A stretch of DNA of 27,962 nucleotides from a virus. The stretch is taken from IMG/VR virus record IMGVR_UViG_3300010157_000203, positions 1 to 27,962 of that record; one strand, given 5' to 3'. Positions 1 through 6,162 of this stretch are shown piece by piece. The position numbers and the translations under genes were made by a program. Below the pieces are notes generated by a model, which saw nothing but the letters and a program-made list of their open reading frames with translations, was not told the DNA's origin and did not search any database. The stretch's first letter is position 1, and the number at the start of each line of letters is the position of its first letter.

Positions 1-1
1 A

Positions 2-31
2 ATCACTGAATTAATACAAATACTTAAATAA
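2..31 (+). CDS. Possible C-terminal end of an upstream gene (partial)
   Basis: The first bases can be read as the last nine codons of a gene that begins left of the window, ending ITELIQILK and a TAA stop at 29-31. The other two forward frames stop at once or after three codons. The spacing to the next start (42) suits the tight packing seen throughout. Nothing about function can be said from nine residues, and an uninterrupted stretch this short may be chance. Confidence 0.3.
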   Translation: MTELIQILK

Positions 32-41
32 TAAAATAAAA

Positions 42-215
42 ATGCGATACAAACAATTAGTTTCAGACAAATTAGAACAATTAGATAATAGTTTTCACCA
101 ACTAAATTATTTAATCAATACACAAGATACTTACCAGGCTAAAGATTTTATAGAAGATATGAGAGAAAAGATAGCTGATATTCAAACACTTATTAATACT
201 AATACTGAAGATTAA
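42..215 (+). CDS. Small hypothetical coiled-coil protein (57 aa)
   Basis: This short gene starts with ATG at 42. Its TAA stop (213-215) shares a base with the ATG of the HD-domain gene, forming TAATG, which suggests translational coupling. The 57-residue product is mostly charged and helical: leucine and isoleucine recur at heptad-like spacing (KLEQLDNSFHQLNYLI, then a second helix ending EKIADIQTLI), so a helical hairpin or small coiled-coil dimer is likely. It has no cysteine, signal peptide or membrane segment. I do not recognise a named family. T4-like phages carry many such small proteins, and its position ahead of an enzyme and the late sigma gene says only that it belongs to the same transcription unit. 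The gene is supported by tight packing and neighbour-like codon use. Confidence 0.7.
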   Translation: MRYKQLVSDKLEQLDNSFHQLNYLINTQDTYQAKDFIEDMREKIADIQTLINTNTED

Positions 216-976
216 TGGAATTAAAACTTACAGCAGAACAAATATCTCAGAATTGGGGTATTTTAATATCTAGAATAGATACTTATATTGAGGAACCTAG
301 ACGCTCTCAATTGAAAGAATTTTATAATAGATTCCAAGAACGTATTATAATGATGCCTGCTTCTTATAAGAAAGAATATCATAATGCCTTTCCAGGCGGA
401 TATGTTGATCATGTTATAAGAGTTATAGATAGCGCTCTTAAATTAAATAATGTATGGGCTGAGATGGGAGTAGATGACTCTACTTATACTATTGAAGAAT
501 TAGTATTTTCTGCTCTAAATCATGACTTAGGTAAAATAGGAGACGAACATAATGAATCTTATATCCCTCAGACAGATAAATGGAGACAAGAAAAATTAGG
601 AGAAGATTATATGTTTAATGATAAATTAGCATTTGCATCAGTTCCGGATAGATCTTTATTTTTACTTCAATCATATAGTATTAAATACACTTTTAATGAA
701 ATGGTTGCTATTCAAACACATGATGGAATTTATGATGAAGGAAATAAAAAATATTTAATGTCTTTTACTCCGGGTCAAAAACCAAGAACTGCTTTACCTT
801 TTATATTACATCAAGCAGATTTAATGGCGTCTCGTATTGAATTTGAAAAAGAATGGTTACCTAAATTAGGTAAAGAAAAGAAAGTAGAAGTAAAAGCACC
901 TATTAAATATACTACTAAAACACCTACTTTATCTAATGCTAACGCACCTTTTGCTAACCTTTTAAATAATTTATAA
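215..976 (+). CDS. HD-domain phosphohydrolase
   Basis: Predicted cytoplasmic metal-dependent phosphohydrolase of the HD superfamily. The metal-binding pattern is complete: H66 in GGYVDH, H103-D104 in NHDLGK, H169-D170 in QTHDG, and a last acidic ligand near D202 in LHQAD. The order and the GGYxDH / HDLGK wording resemble HD domains of the YhaM/CMP-binding-factor and HDIG type, which act on nucleotides or nucleic-acid phosphodiesters. The substrate here cannot be read from sequence. Residues 1-60 form a charged helical lead-in. The C-terminal 40 residues (lysine-rich, then TPTLSNANAPFANLLNNL) look flexible. The gene begins in a TAATG overlap with the 57-residue ORF and is followed after only three bases by the next start, so all sit in one unit ending in the late sigma gene. 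A role in nucleotide recycling or in destroying a host signalling nucleotide is possible but is inference. Confidence 0.8.
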   Translation: MELKLTAEQISQNWGILISRIDTYIEEPRRSQLKEFYNRFQERIIMMPASYKKEYHNAFPGGYVDHVIRVIDSALKLNNVWAEMGVDDSTYTIEELVFSALNHDLGKIGDEHNESYIPQTDKWRQEKLGEDYMFNDKLAFASVPDRSLFLLQSYSIKYTFNEMVAIQTHDGIYDEGNKKYLMSFTPGQKPRTALPFILHQADLMASRIEFEKEWLPKLGKEKKVEVKAPIKYTTKTPTLSNANAPFANLLNNL

Positions 977-979
977 AAA

Positions 980-1258
980 ATGGGATTAATTTATATTAAT
1001 ATAGGAGTAATTATATTAGGAATTATAGGATATATAATTTGGAATTTACTTAAAAAAACAGAAAAACTTGAAAAACAAATTGATATTCAAGAAAAATATA
1101 TCCTAGAATTTTATGATTTAGTTAAACAATCTGAAACTAAAATTAAAGAAATAGATAATAAGCAATTATTTCAATCAGATGATGAAGTAGGATTCTTTTT
1201 TACAAATTTAAAAGTAATTCAAGAAGCTCTATCAGATTATATAAAATTTATAAAATAA
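980..1258 (+). CDS. Small membrane-anchored coiled-coil protein (92 aa)
   Basis: Residues 3-24 form one strongly hydrophobic segment (isoleucine, leucine, glycine, with a tryptophan at the end). It is followed directly by KK, giving a typical N-terminal membrane anchor with the rest probably cytoplasmic by the positive-inside rule. Residues 25-65 are a charged helix with heptad-like leucine/isoleucine spacing. The C-terminal part has an acidic turn (QSDDEVGFFF) followed by another amphipathic helix. The start lies three bases after the HD gene's stop, and the stop almost touches the start of the late sigma gene. The family is not recognised. Its position next to gp55 raises the thought of a transcription co-factor such as gp33, but a membrane anchor does not suit gp33 and I see no motif for it. 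Real gene likely; function unknown. Confidence 0.7.
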   Translation: MGLIYINIGVIILGIIGYIIWNLLKKTEKLEKQIDIQEKYILEFYDLVKQSETKIKEIDNKQLFQSDDEVGFFFTNLKVIQEALSDYIKFIK

Positions 1259-1259
1259 T

Positions 1260-2060
1260 ATGGAAATAGAAATAGATGTAAAAAATATATTAATTGTACC
1301 TCAAGAAGAAACTGGGGTACAATTTACAAAGAAAGGAACAGTTCGAAAACGTAAACCTAAAGAGAAAAAGCAATATTTTACTCAAGATACAGAGGATGCT
1401 ATTATAGCTTATTTAGCTGAAACTGATCCTATTAAAAGAAATAGAATATATAATGAACGTATAGATTATGGTTTTCATAAATTAACTGAAAATATAATTC
1501 ATACTTTTAAATTTTATTATACTGAAGTAGAAACAATTGCTGAACTTCAACATGAAGTAACTTCATTCCTGCTTGAAAAACTCCATTTATATAATCAGGC
1601 TAAAGGGAAAGCATTTTCTTATTTTGGTACTATTGCTAAAAGATATTTAATTCTTTATAATAATAAAAATTATGAGAAATTAAAAAGTAAAGCAGAAATA
1701 GAAGCTATAGATGAGGATCAAACTATTGTTTTAAATATAGTTAATAACTCAAAAGGGGCAGATGATATTTTAATGGGTGAAAATTATTTTATAGATAAAT
1801 TTATAACGTATGTAGATTTACATTTATTTAGAATATTTCCTGATCCTGAAGATACTAAAACTGCGGATGCTATAATTCAATTATTTAAACATAGAGAAAG
1901 TTTAGATATATTTAATAAGAAAGGGATATACATTTATATTAGAGAACAAACAGACCAAGACACTCCTCAAATAACTAAAGTAATAAAATCACTTAAAAAA
2001 GTACATTATAGACTATTACAACAGTATCTAAATTATGGGTATGTTAACCTAAACTATTAA
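1260..2060 (+). CDS. 55: gp55-like late-transcription sigma factor
   Basis: Likely counterpart of T4 gp55, the small sigma-like protein that directs host RNA polymerase to late promoters together with the sliding clamp. The recognisable core spans about residues 40-145: a helix with RNRIYNERIDYGFHKL, a segment TEVETIAELQHEVTSFLLEKL, then KAFSYFGTIAKRYLI. The last resembles the sigma region-2 block shared by gp55 and group-4-like sigma factors, where aromatic residues contact the melted promoter. At 266 residues it is longer than T4 gp55 (about 185). The extra length is a basic N-terminus (residues 24-37, many K/R) and a C-terminal helical region with no clear match. It is the last gene of the left unit, and the first TATTTATA motif lies 19 bases after its stop. 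I am confident of sigma-like function and less so of exact orthology. Confidence 0.75.
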   Translation: MEIEIDVKNILIVPQEETGVQFTKKGTVRKRKPKEKKQYFTQDTEDAIIAYLAETDPIKRNRIYNERIDYGFHKLTENIIHTFKFYYTEVETIAELQHEVTSFLLEKLHLYNQAKGKAFSYFGTIAKRYLILYNNKNYEKLKSKAEIEAIDEDQTIVLNIVNNSKGADDILMGENYFIDKFITYVDLHLFRIFPDPEDTKTADAIIQLFKHRESLDIFNKKGIYIYIREQTDQDTPQITKVIKSLKKVHYRLLQQYLNYGYVNLNY

Positions 2061-2064
2061 AAAG

Positions 2065-2074
2065 GTTTATAAAC
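2065..2074. repeat. Perfect 10-bp palindrome between gp55 and the late genes
   Basis: The sequence GTTTATAAAC is a perfect palindrome lying five bases after the gp55-like gene stops and five bases before the first TATTTATA motif. It contains TTATAAA on both strands, so it could be an operator, a dimer site or a second promoter-like element. In DNA this AT-rich, a 10-bp palindrome can also arise by chance. Confidence 0.35.
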
Positions 2075-2078
2075 TCTA

Positions 2079-2086
2079 TATTTATA
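2079..2086 (+). promoter_or_regulatory. TATTTATA motif, candidate late promoter
   Basis: Exact TATTTATA in the 40-base gap after the gp55-like sigma gene, 14 bases before the ATG at 2101. It is the first of a series that marks most gaps in the window. If it acts as a -10 type element like the T4 late promoter, transcription would start a few bases before the ATG and give a very short leader. It is the reverse complement of the T4 late consensus TATAAATA, so its direction of action is uncertain. Confidence 0.5.
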
Positions 2087-2100
2087 ACGAAATATATATT

Positions 2101-2466
2101 ATGGATTTTAATTCAATAACACTATTCGGTAAAAAAACATTTGCTGATTTATTAAAAGAAATACATACCAATTCTTCAAATAAGGAGAAAGAAATTAAAA
2201 ACTTGATAGAAAACTTAAAACCGTTCATCACCTCAGCAGGTGATGCGGTTATTATTGTTCCTCTAATTAAAGATTATTTAGATGTATCAGTTAAAAATGA
2301 TGATTTATTAATTAAAATGGCAGGTATAGTTCAAAGAGCCATGAATACCAAAAGTGGAGAAGATGAAGGATTTTTATCTGATGGAGATAAAGAACAACTA
2401 TTTATGTCTATCCAACAATTAAATGAACAAGTAATAGAATTACCTGCAAAAAAACAGAATGAGTAA
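2101..2466 (+). CDS. Hypothetical phage protein at head of baseplate block (121 aa)
   Basis: First gene after the candidate late promoter. The 121 residues are mostly alpha-helical and charged: LFGKKTFADLLKEIH, then a helix with KEIKNLIENLKPFI, a hydrophobic stretch DAVIIVPLIKDYL, and a polar C-terminus. There is no signal peptide; the hydrophobic stretch is too short and interrupted for a clear membrane span. Its stop overlaps the next start by eight bases (ATGAGTAA), so translation of the hub protein is probably coupled to it. The family is not recognised by name. Its place at the start of a hub/spike/wedge block suggests a baseplate component or assembly factor, which is inference from position only. 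It may be present in small amounts as a chaperone rather than as a structural part. Confidence 0.65.
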   Translation: MDFNSITLFGKKTFADLLKEIHTNSSNKEKEIKNLIENLKPFITSAGDAVIIVPLIKDYLDVSVKNDDLLIKMAGIVQRAMNTKSGEDEGFLSDGDKEQLFMSIQQLNEQVIELPAKKQNE

Positions 2467-3310
2467 TTTATATCCTAGTTTACAGCAAAGTATATCTAAT
2501 ATATCATCAGGAAAGGGAAATGGATCTAAAAGTCTATTTTTCTTTGCTCGTGTTAATGATATTGTTTTATCTTCTAATATTAACACTAAAGATTTTTTTA
2601 CAACAGCTGGGGGCTGGGCAGGGTTAGGTTCAGTTAAATTTACTCCTTTAAATTCAAAACCAGATACCGATAATCCATCTAATTTAATAGCTAAACCTTT
2701 ATTTAATAATATTTCTAAATATCCTCTTTTAAACGAAATCGTTTTAATATTAAGTGCTCCTTCTTATGATTTGAATGAGAAACCTAATGCTAAAACTTTT
2801 TATTATTTAACAACAGTTGGATTATGGAATAGTGTTCATCATAACGCTTTTCCGGATATATCAACGTATAAAGGCGGTGAATTAAAATTTGGTCACACGT
2901 TTACCGAAAAAGAAGATATACGCAGTTTATTACCTGAAGAAGGAGATGTATTGTTAGAAGGAAGATGGGGTAATTCAATTAGATTTTCTTCTACTACTAA
3001 GCAAAAACAACCTAATAATCCTTGGAGTTCAACAGGTGAAGTAGGAATGCCTATTACTATTATAAGAAATAATCAATCAATAGTTGATGTAAATCCTGAT
3101 CCATGGGTTCCTGTTTATGAGGATCCAAATAATGATGGTTCATCAATTTATATGTGTGCAGGGCAAGATATCCCTTTAGAATATGCTTCTAAAAATTTAC
3201 AATCATTTGGAGTAACAATAGGAGCAGCATTTAACAGCTCATTACAAATCCTAGACCCATCTTTCCCTAATTTAGATCAATCACCTAAACAAGCAGATAA
3301 TTTAAAATAA
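2459..3310 (+). CDS. Baseplate hub protein with OB-fold-like domain (gp5-like N-terminal part)
   Basis: Predicted structural protein of the central baseplate hub. Residues about 150-245 carry the pattern LLPEEGDVLLEGRWGNSIRF followed by a GMPITIIRN strand, WVPVYEDPNNDGSSIYM and GQDIPL. This resembles the OB-fold 'valve' domain of gp5/gpV/VgrG-type spike proteins, where E-G-D-V-x-L-E-G-R-x-G is the hallmark. No lysozyme domain is visible, unlike T4 gp5, so if it is the gp5 equivalent the muramidase has been lost or is encoded elsewhere. The next gene encodes a short beta-helix, so the T4 gp5 arrangement (OB fold plus C-terminal needle) may here be split into two proteins. N-terminal residues 1-60 are serine-rich and contain FFARVNDIVL. 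It overlaps its upstream neighbour by eight bases. Confidence 0.6.
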   Translation: MSNLYPSLQQSISNISSGKGNGSKSLFFFARVNDIVLSSNINTKDFFTTAGGWAGLGSVKFTPLNSKPDTDNPSNLIAKPLFNNISKYPLLNEIVLILSAPSYDLNEKPNAKTFYYLTTVGLWNSVHHNAFPDISTYKGGELKFGHTFTEKEDIRSLLPEEGDVLLEGRWGNSIRFSSTTKQKQPNNPWSSTGEVGMPITIIRNNQSIVDVNPDPWVPVYEDPNNDGSSIYMCAGQDIPLEYASKNLQSFGVTIGAAFNSSLQILDPSFPNLDQSPKQADNLK

Positions 3311-3311
3311 T

Positions 3312-3746
3312 ATGGCTTCATCATACAAACCATCATTCCCTTATACAGGAGACCATTTAATTTTTAATTCTGATAGAGTTACTATTAATTCTAAAAAAGA
3401 TTCTATATTATTATTTGCTAAAGAATCTATTAGTTTTTCAGCTGCTGGTTCAATTCATTTTAATAGTGATGACAACTTAATAATAAATTCCCCTAAAATT
3501 TATCTAGGGTTAGAAACCGATATAGATAAACCAGAACCTGCTATTAGAGGACAACATTTATATGATTTATTAAACTATCTAACTACGGCTTTAATGGATT
3601 TAGGAGAAGGTTTATCTTATGCTACTGATAGCAATGGTATAGGGATACCATCAGTTTCAGTATCTGGAGAAAGTTTAATGGCTGATTCATTACAGCTAAC
3701 AAATCTATTAGAAAAAATTAAATCTGAAAGAACCTTTTTATTATAA
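3312..3746 (+). CDS. Beta-helical central spike (needle) protein
   Basis: Residues 14-65 consist of short alternating strands with repeated polar turns: HLIFNSDRVTINSKKDSILL, then FAKESISFSAAGSIHF, then NLIINSPKIYLG. This strand-turn periodicity is what the triple-stranded beta-helix of gp5-C, VgrG and gpV tips shows. The C-terminal 70 residues are helical (HLYDLLNYLTTALMDLGEGL, LTNLLEKIKSER) and probably form a trimeric cap. At 144 residues it is a minimal spike. The start follows one base after the OB-fold protein's stop, and the stop overlaps the next ATG (TAATG), supporting stoichiometric coupling with the hub. I see no metal-binding H-x-H tip, so an extra PAAR-like tip would have to come from another protein. 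The spike role is inferred from periodicity and neighbours. Confidence 0.6.
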   Translation: MASSYKPSFPYTGDHLIFNSDRVTINSKKDSILLFAKESISFSAAGSIHFNSDDNLIINSPKIYLGLETDIDKPEPAIRGQHLYDLLNYLTTALMDLGEGLSYATDSNGIGIPSVSVSGESLMADSLQLTNLLEKIKSERTFLL

Positions 3747-5230
3747 TGGCAGTACCAGCAGGATTATCTAGAATATTATGTGATGTGGCCCCTAAGAGAA
3801 TTAGTAAGGTATCAAATCAAATTATAAAAATCTTAACACAAATAAATGATGTGTTAATGGAAATTAATTCCATTGATTTTTGTAACCCTTTAGGATATAT
3901 TTTAACTAAAGCTTTACCTCCTGGGGGACTTTTAGAAGGTAAACTTTTAAAATATGGAAAAGCTGCAACTGATTTTATTAATAAAACCGGGGATAAATTA
4001 AATCCTGCAAGATTAGATAGTGAAAAATATAAAGCTGGGGATACTACAGAACAAAAAACATCTAAAGATGCTGCATATAAAGCTAGAATTCAATCATATC
4101 AAGCATCTATTGAAGAAATAAGATTATCCTTAGAAGATATCATCCCACCAGATGATTTAATTGATATTATTCCTGGTGGTGCGGGTTTAGCTAAAACTAT
4201 TCAATCTATAAATTTAGCATTAGTTGCTACTAGTGATACTATAGATCCAACAACAGATACAATTAACAAAATCACTATTTTAAAATCTTTTATTAGAAAA
4301 TTATCTCCATTCTTATCTCCAATTAATATTGCTACTTTGGCTATAGGGGGGCAAGAAGAAGCTATAAATAAAAAATTAGCAGGTATTATTAAACCTGAAA
4401 GATTTAGGGAAAGTGTTGGGTTTTTGGTTAGACAAGTAAAATCAGTTGATCAAGCTATAGTCCAAATAGAAGCTACAATTAAATTAATTAATACTATTAT
4501 AAGAATTATTAATACTTTAACTAAAGTATATAAATTTGTAATTAAAATTTTAAAATTTAATCCCACTCCTACAGCTATAGGAGGCCCAACTCCAGTTGTA
4601 TCTGTACCTATAGGAGTAATGAATACTCAATCTGATAGAATATCTAAAAGTAATCAGATGGTTGATGATTTAGAAAAAATAACCGTTATAATTTCTAAAT
4701 TTTTACAGGGTACCATTTTACTAAACATAAAACGTATAAGAAAACAAATATTACAGTTATTAACAGGACTTAATATATTATATCAAAATTTACAAGCATG
4801 CCCTAATACTAATGAGGACAAAGGATTACTAGCCTCTGTTCAAAATAGTATAGATTCCCTAAATAACAATTTAGCAACTTTAAATAATTTATTCCCTACT
4901 GCTAATACTCAAAACCTACCTTTATTACATAAGGGTTATACAATTGATATTATAAAGGAAGAAGTAGTAGATTCGGGTATAAAATTATTAAGAAGAACTG
5001 TAATAGTAGCTGATCAAAGAGGAGTTATTGAATACGAAGGTACTCCCACATATGCTACAGATGATCAAGTTTTAATTAAAGAAGGTCAATATTATATTAA
5101 TAAACAAGGTCAAACTAATACTAGTAATGAGGGTAACGATTCTCCAACAGATCAAGAAATAATAGACATCACAACTCAAACAGGTTTAGATCCTAATGAT
5201 ACCTTAGTAGGACCTGTAACACCAAATTAA
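3746..5230 (+). CDS. Large helical baseplate/tail structural protein (494 aa)
   Basis: Unrecognised by name but clearly part of the baseplate block. Most of the protein is helical with many isoleucines and leucines (for example residues 20-45 and 235-272, with IKLINTIIRIINTLTKVYKF) and long charged coiled-coil stretches around residues 100-135 and 295-345. Around residues 395-450 a distinct beta-rich module appears (KLLRRTVIVADQRGVIEYEG, then ATDDQVLIKEGQYYI). The last 45 residues are acidic, polar and probably disordered. It is too short for a typical tape measure. A hub, tube-initiator or hub-chaperone role (T4 gp27, gp29, gp48 or gp54 functions) is possible from position between the spike and gp25, but no family motif decides. 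The start overlaps the spike gene's stop, and a 30-base gap with a TATTTATA motif follows. Confidence 0.55.
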   Translation: MAVPAGLSRILCDVAPKRISKVSNQIIKILTQINDVLMEINSIDFCNPLGYILTKALPPGGLLEGKLLKYGKAATDFINKTGDKLNPARLDSEKYKAGDTTEQKTSKDAAYKARIQSYQASIEEIRLSLEDIIPPDDLIDIIPGGAGLAKTIQSINLALVATSDTIDPTTDTINKITILKSFIRKLSPFLSPINIATLAIGGQEEAINKKLAGIIKPERFRESVGFLVRQVKSVDQAIVQIEATIKLINTIIRIINTLTKVYKFVIKILKFNPTPTAIGGPTPVVSVPIGVMNTQSDRISKSNQMVDDLEKITVIISKFLQGTILLNIKRIRKQILQLLTGLNILYQNLQACPNTNEDKGLLASVQNSIDSLNNNLATLNNLFPTANTQNLPLLHKGYTIDIIKEEVVDSGIKLLRRTVIVADQRGVIEYEGTPTYATDDQVLIKEGQYYINKQGQTNTSNEGNDSPTDQEIIDITTQTGLDPNDTLVGPVTPN

Positions 5231-5249
5231 AATAAGTTTTAATATTAAA

Positions 5250-5257
5250 TATTTATA
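5250..5257 (+). promoter_or_regulatory. TATTTATA motif three bases before an ATG
   Basis: Exact TATTTATA ending only three bases (TCC) before the ATG at 5261. If transcription began about six bases after the motif, as at T4 late promoters, the RNA would start inside the start codon. Either spacing differs here, the transcript is leaderless, or the motif works at the RNA or translation level. No alternative downstream methionine is available until residue 22 of the gene. Confidence 0.45.
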
Positions 5258-5260
5258 TCC

Positions 5261-5749
5261 ATGAAATTAGACGCATTTAGAAAAGTAATTAGAGAAGAAG
5301 TTAAAAAGGCAATCCAAGAAGAAATGAGAGACATTTTACTTGAGGCAGTTAAGGCTGCTAGTAAACCTACTTTAACCGAAAATAAAACCACTCAACCTTA
5401 TACTAAAGTAGAATCTACTTACAAACCACAATTTTCAGAAATATTATCTGAGATGCCAAAGCCTATCCCTTCTACAGGTAACCCTATGTTAGATATATTA
5501 AATGAAACTGCCCAAGCAGGTGAATGGAGAACTTTAAATGGGGGAGAATATAATGCTTCCCAAGCAGTAGGTTGGGCAGGAGGAGCCCCAGGTATGGTAG
5601 GTGGAGGTTTAAATACTCCAGTAGTAGCTACAGTAGATGAAATGATTAGATCTCAAGGTCCAGTACGTGATATAAACGATGTACATATTGATGTAGTACC
5701 TGATTTTTCAAAGTTTATGAATACATTAAAAGAAAAAGGTAGTTTATAA
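5261..5749 (+). CDS. Phage protein with charged N-terminal helix (162 aa)
   Basis: Residues 1-32 form a strongly amphipathic helix (MKLDAFRKVIREEVKKAIQE, then MRDILLEAV) of the same type that starts several proteins at the right end of the window. It contains I-R-E and L-L-E, both fitting the L/I-x-E cleavage preference known for the T4 prohead protease gp21. The rest is low in secondary structure: a threonine/proline-rich linker, then a glycine/alanine-rich stretch around residues 95-120 (GWAGGAPGMVGGG) and a C-terminal DVVPDFSKFMNTLKEK. No enzyme motif is visible. The stop overlaps the gp25 start in TAATG, so it is expressed together with the wedge proteins. Function unknown; possibly a minor virion or assembly protein. 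The start is fixed by the N-terminal motif. Confidence 0.6.
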   Translation: MKLDAFRKVIREEVKKAIQEEMRDILLEAVKAASKPTLTENKTTQPYTKVESTYKPQFSEILSEMPKPIPSTGNPMLDILNETAQAGEWRTLNGGEYNASQAVGWAGGAPGMVGGGLNTPVVATVDEMIRSQGPVRDINDVHIDVVPDFSKFMNTLKEKGSL

Positions 5750-6162
5750 TGGTATATAACATAGTACATATTAATCCTTTAGACTTACAACCTAGTAAAG
5801 GTGTAGGTATCCAATTACCATTCAATGGTTCAACTGGGTTGAATATTACTTATACTACAGCCGAAGCTACTAAATCTAATATTTTAAATTTCTTTCTAAC
5901 AGGTAAAAGAGAAAGAATAATGAATCCTTCATTTGGGGCAGGTATTAGAGAACAGTTATTCGAACAAATAACTCAAGGTACAACACAAAATATAGAAGAT
6001 ATTATAAAATTTGGATTAAACGATTATTTCCCTCAAGTTAAAGTAAACCAACTTACAGTTAGTTCTTCACCTGATAATAATACCATACAAATCTACTTTA
6101 GTTATACTATATTGAATACTAACATACAAGACGAAATTGCAATAAATTTTAATAATGGCTAA
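5749..6162 (+). CDS. 25: Baseplate wedge protein, gp25/gpW family
   Basis: Small baseplate wedge subunit that sits at the base of the tail sheath and starts sheath polymerisation in contractile tails and type VI secretion systems. Residues 37-75 show the family core: a helix with TTAEATKSNILNFFLTGKRE followed by RIMNPSFGAGIREQLFE. This corresponds to the conserved 'L-x-T-x-x-G-E-R-x-M-N-P-x-F-G-x-G' block of GPW/gp25 proteins. The C-terminal half predicts alternating strands (QVKVNQLTVSSS, TIQIYFSYTIL), as in the family fold. The length of 137 residues is normal (T4 gp25 has 132). It overlaps the preceding gene by one base (TAATG) and the gp6-like gene by eight, preserving the gp25-gp6 order seen across contractile systems. 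High confidence. Confidence 0.85.
   Translation: MVYNIVHINPLDLQPSKGVGIQLPFNGSTGLNITYTTAEATKSNILNFFLTGKRERIMNPSFGAGIREQLFEQITQGTTQNIEDIIKFGLNDYFPQVKVNQLTVSSSPDNNTIQIYFSYTILNTNIQDEIAINFNNG

Noticed and set aside
3746-5230. Tape measure protein
   Set aside because: At 494 residues, with a distinct beta-rich C-terminal module and no long uninterrupted helical repeat, it is too short for the tail length ruler of a T4-like phage.
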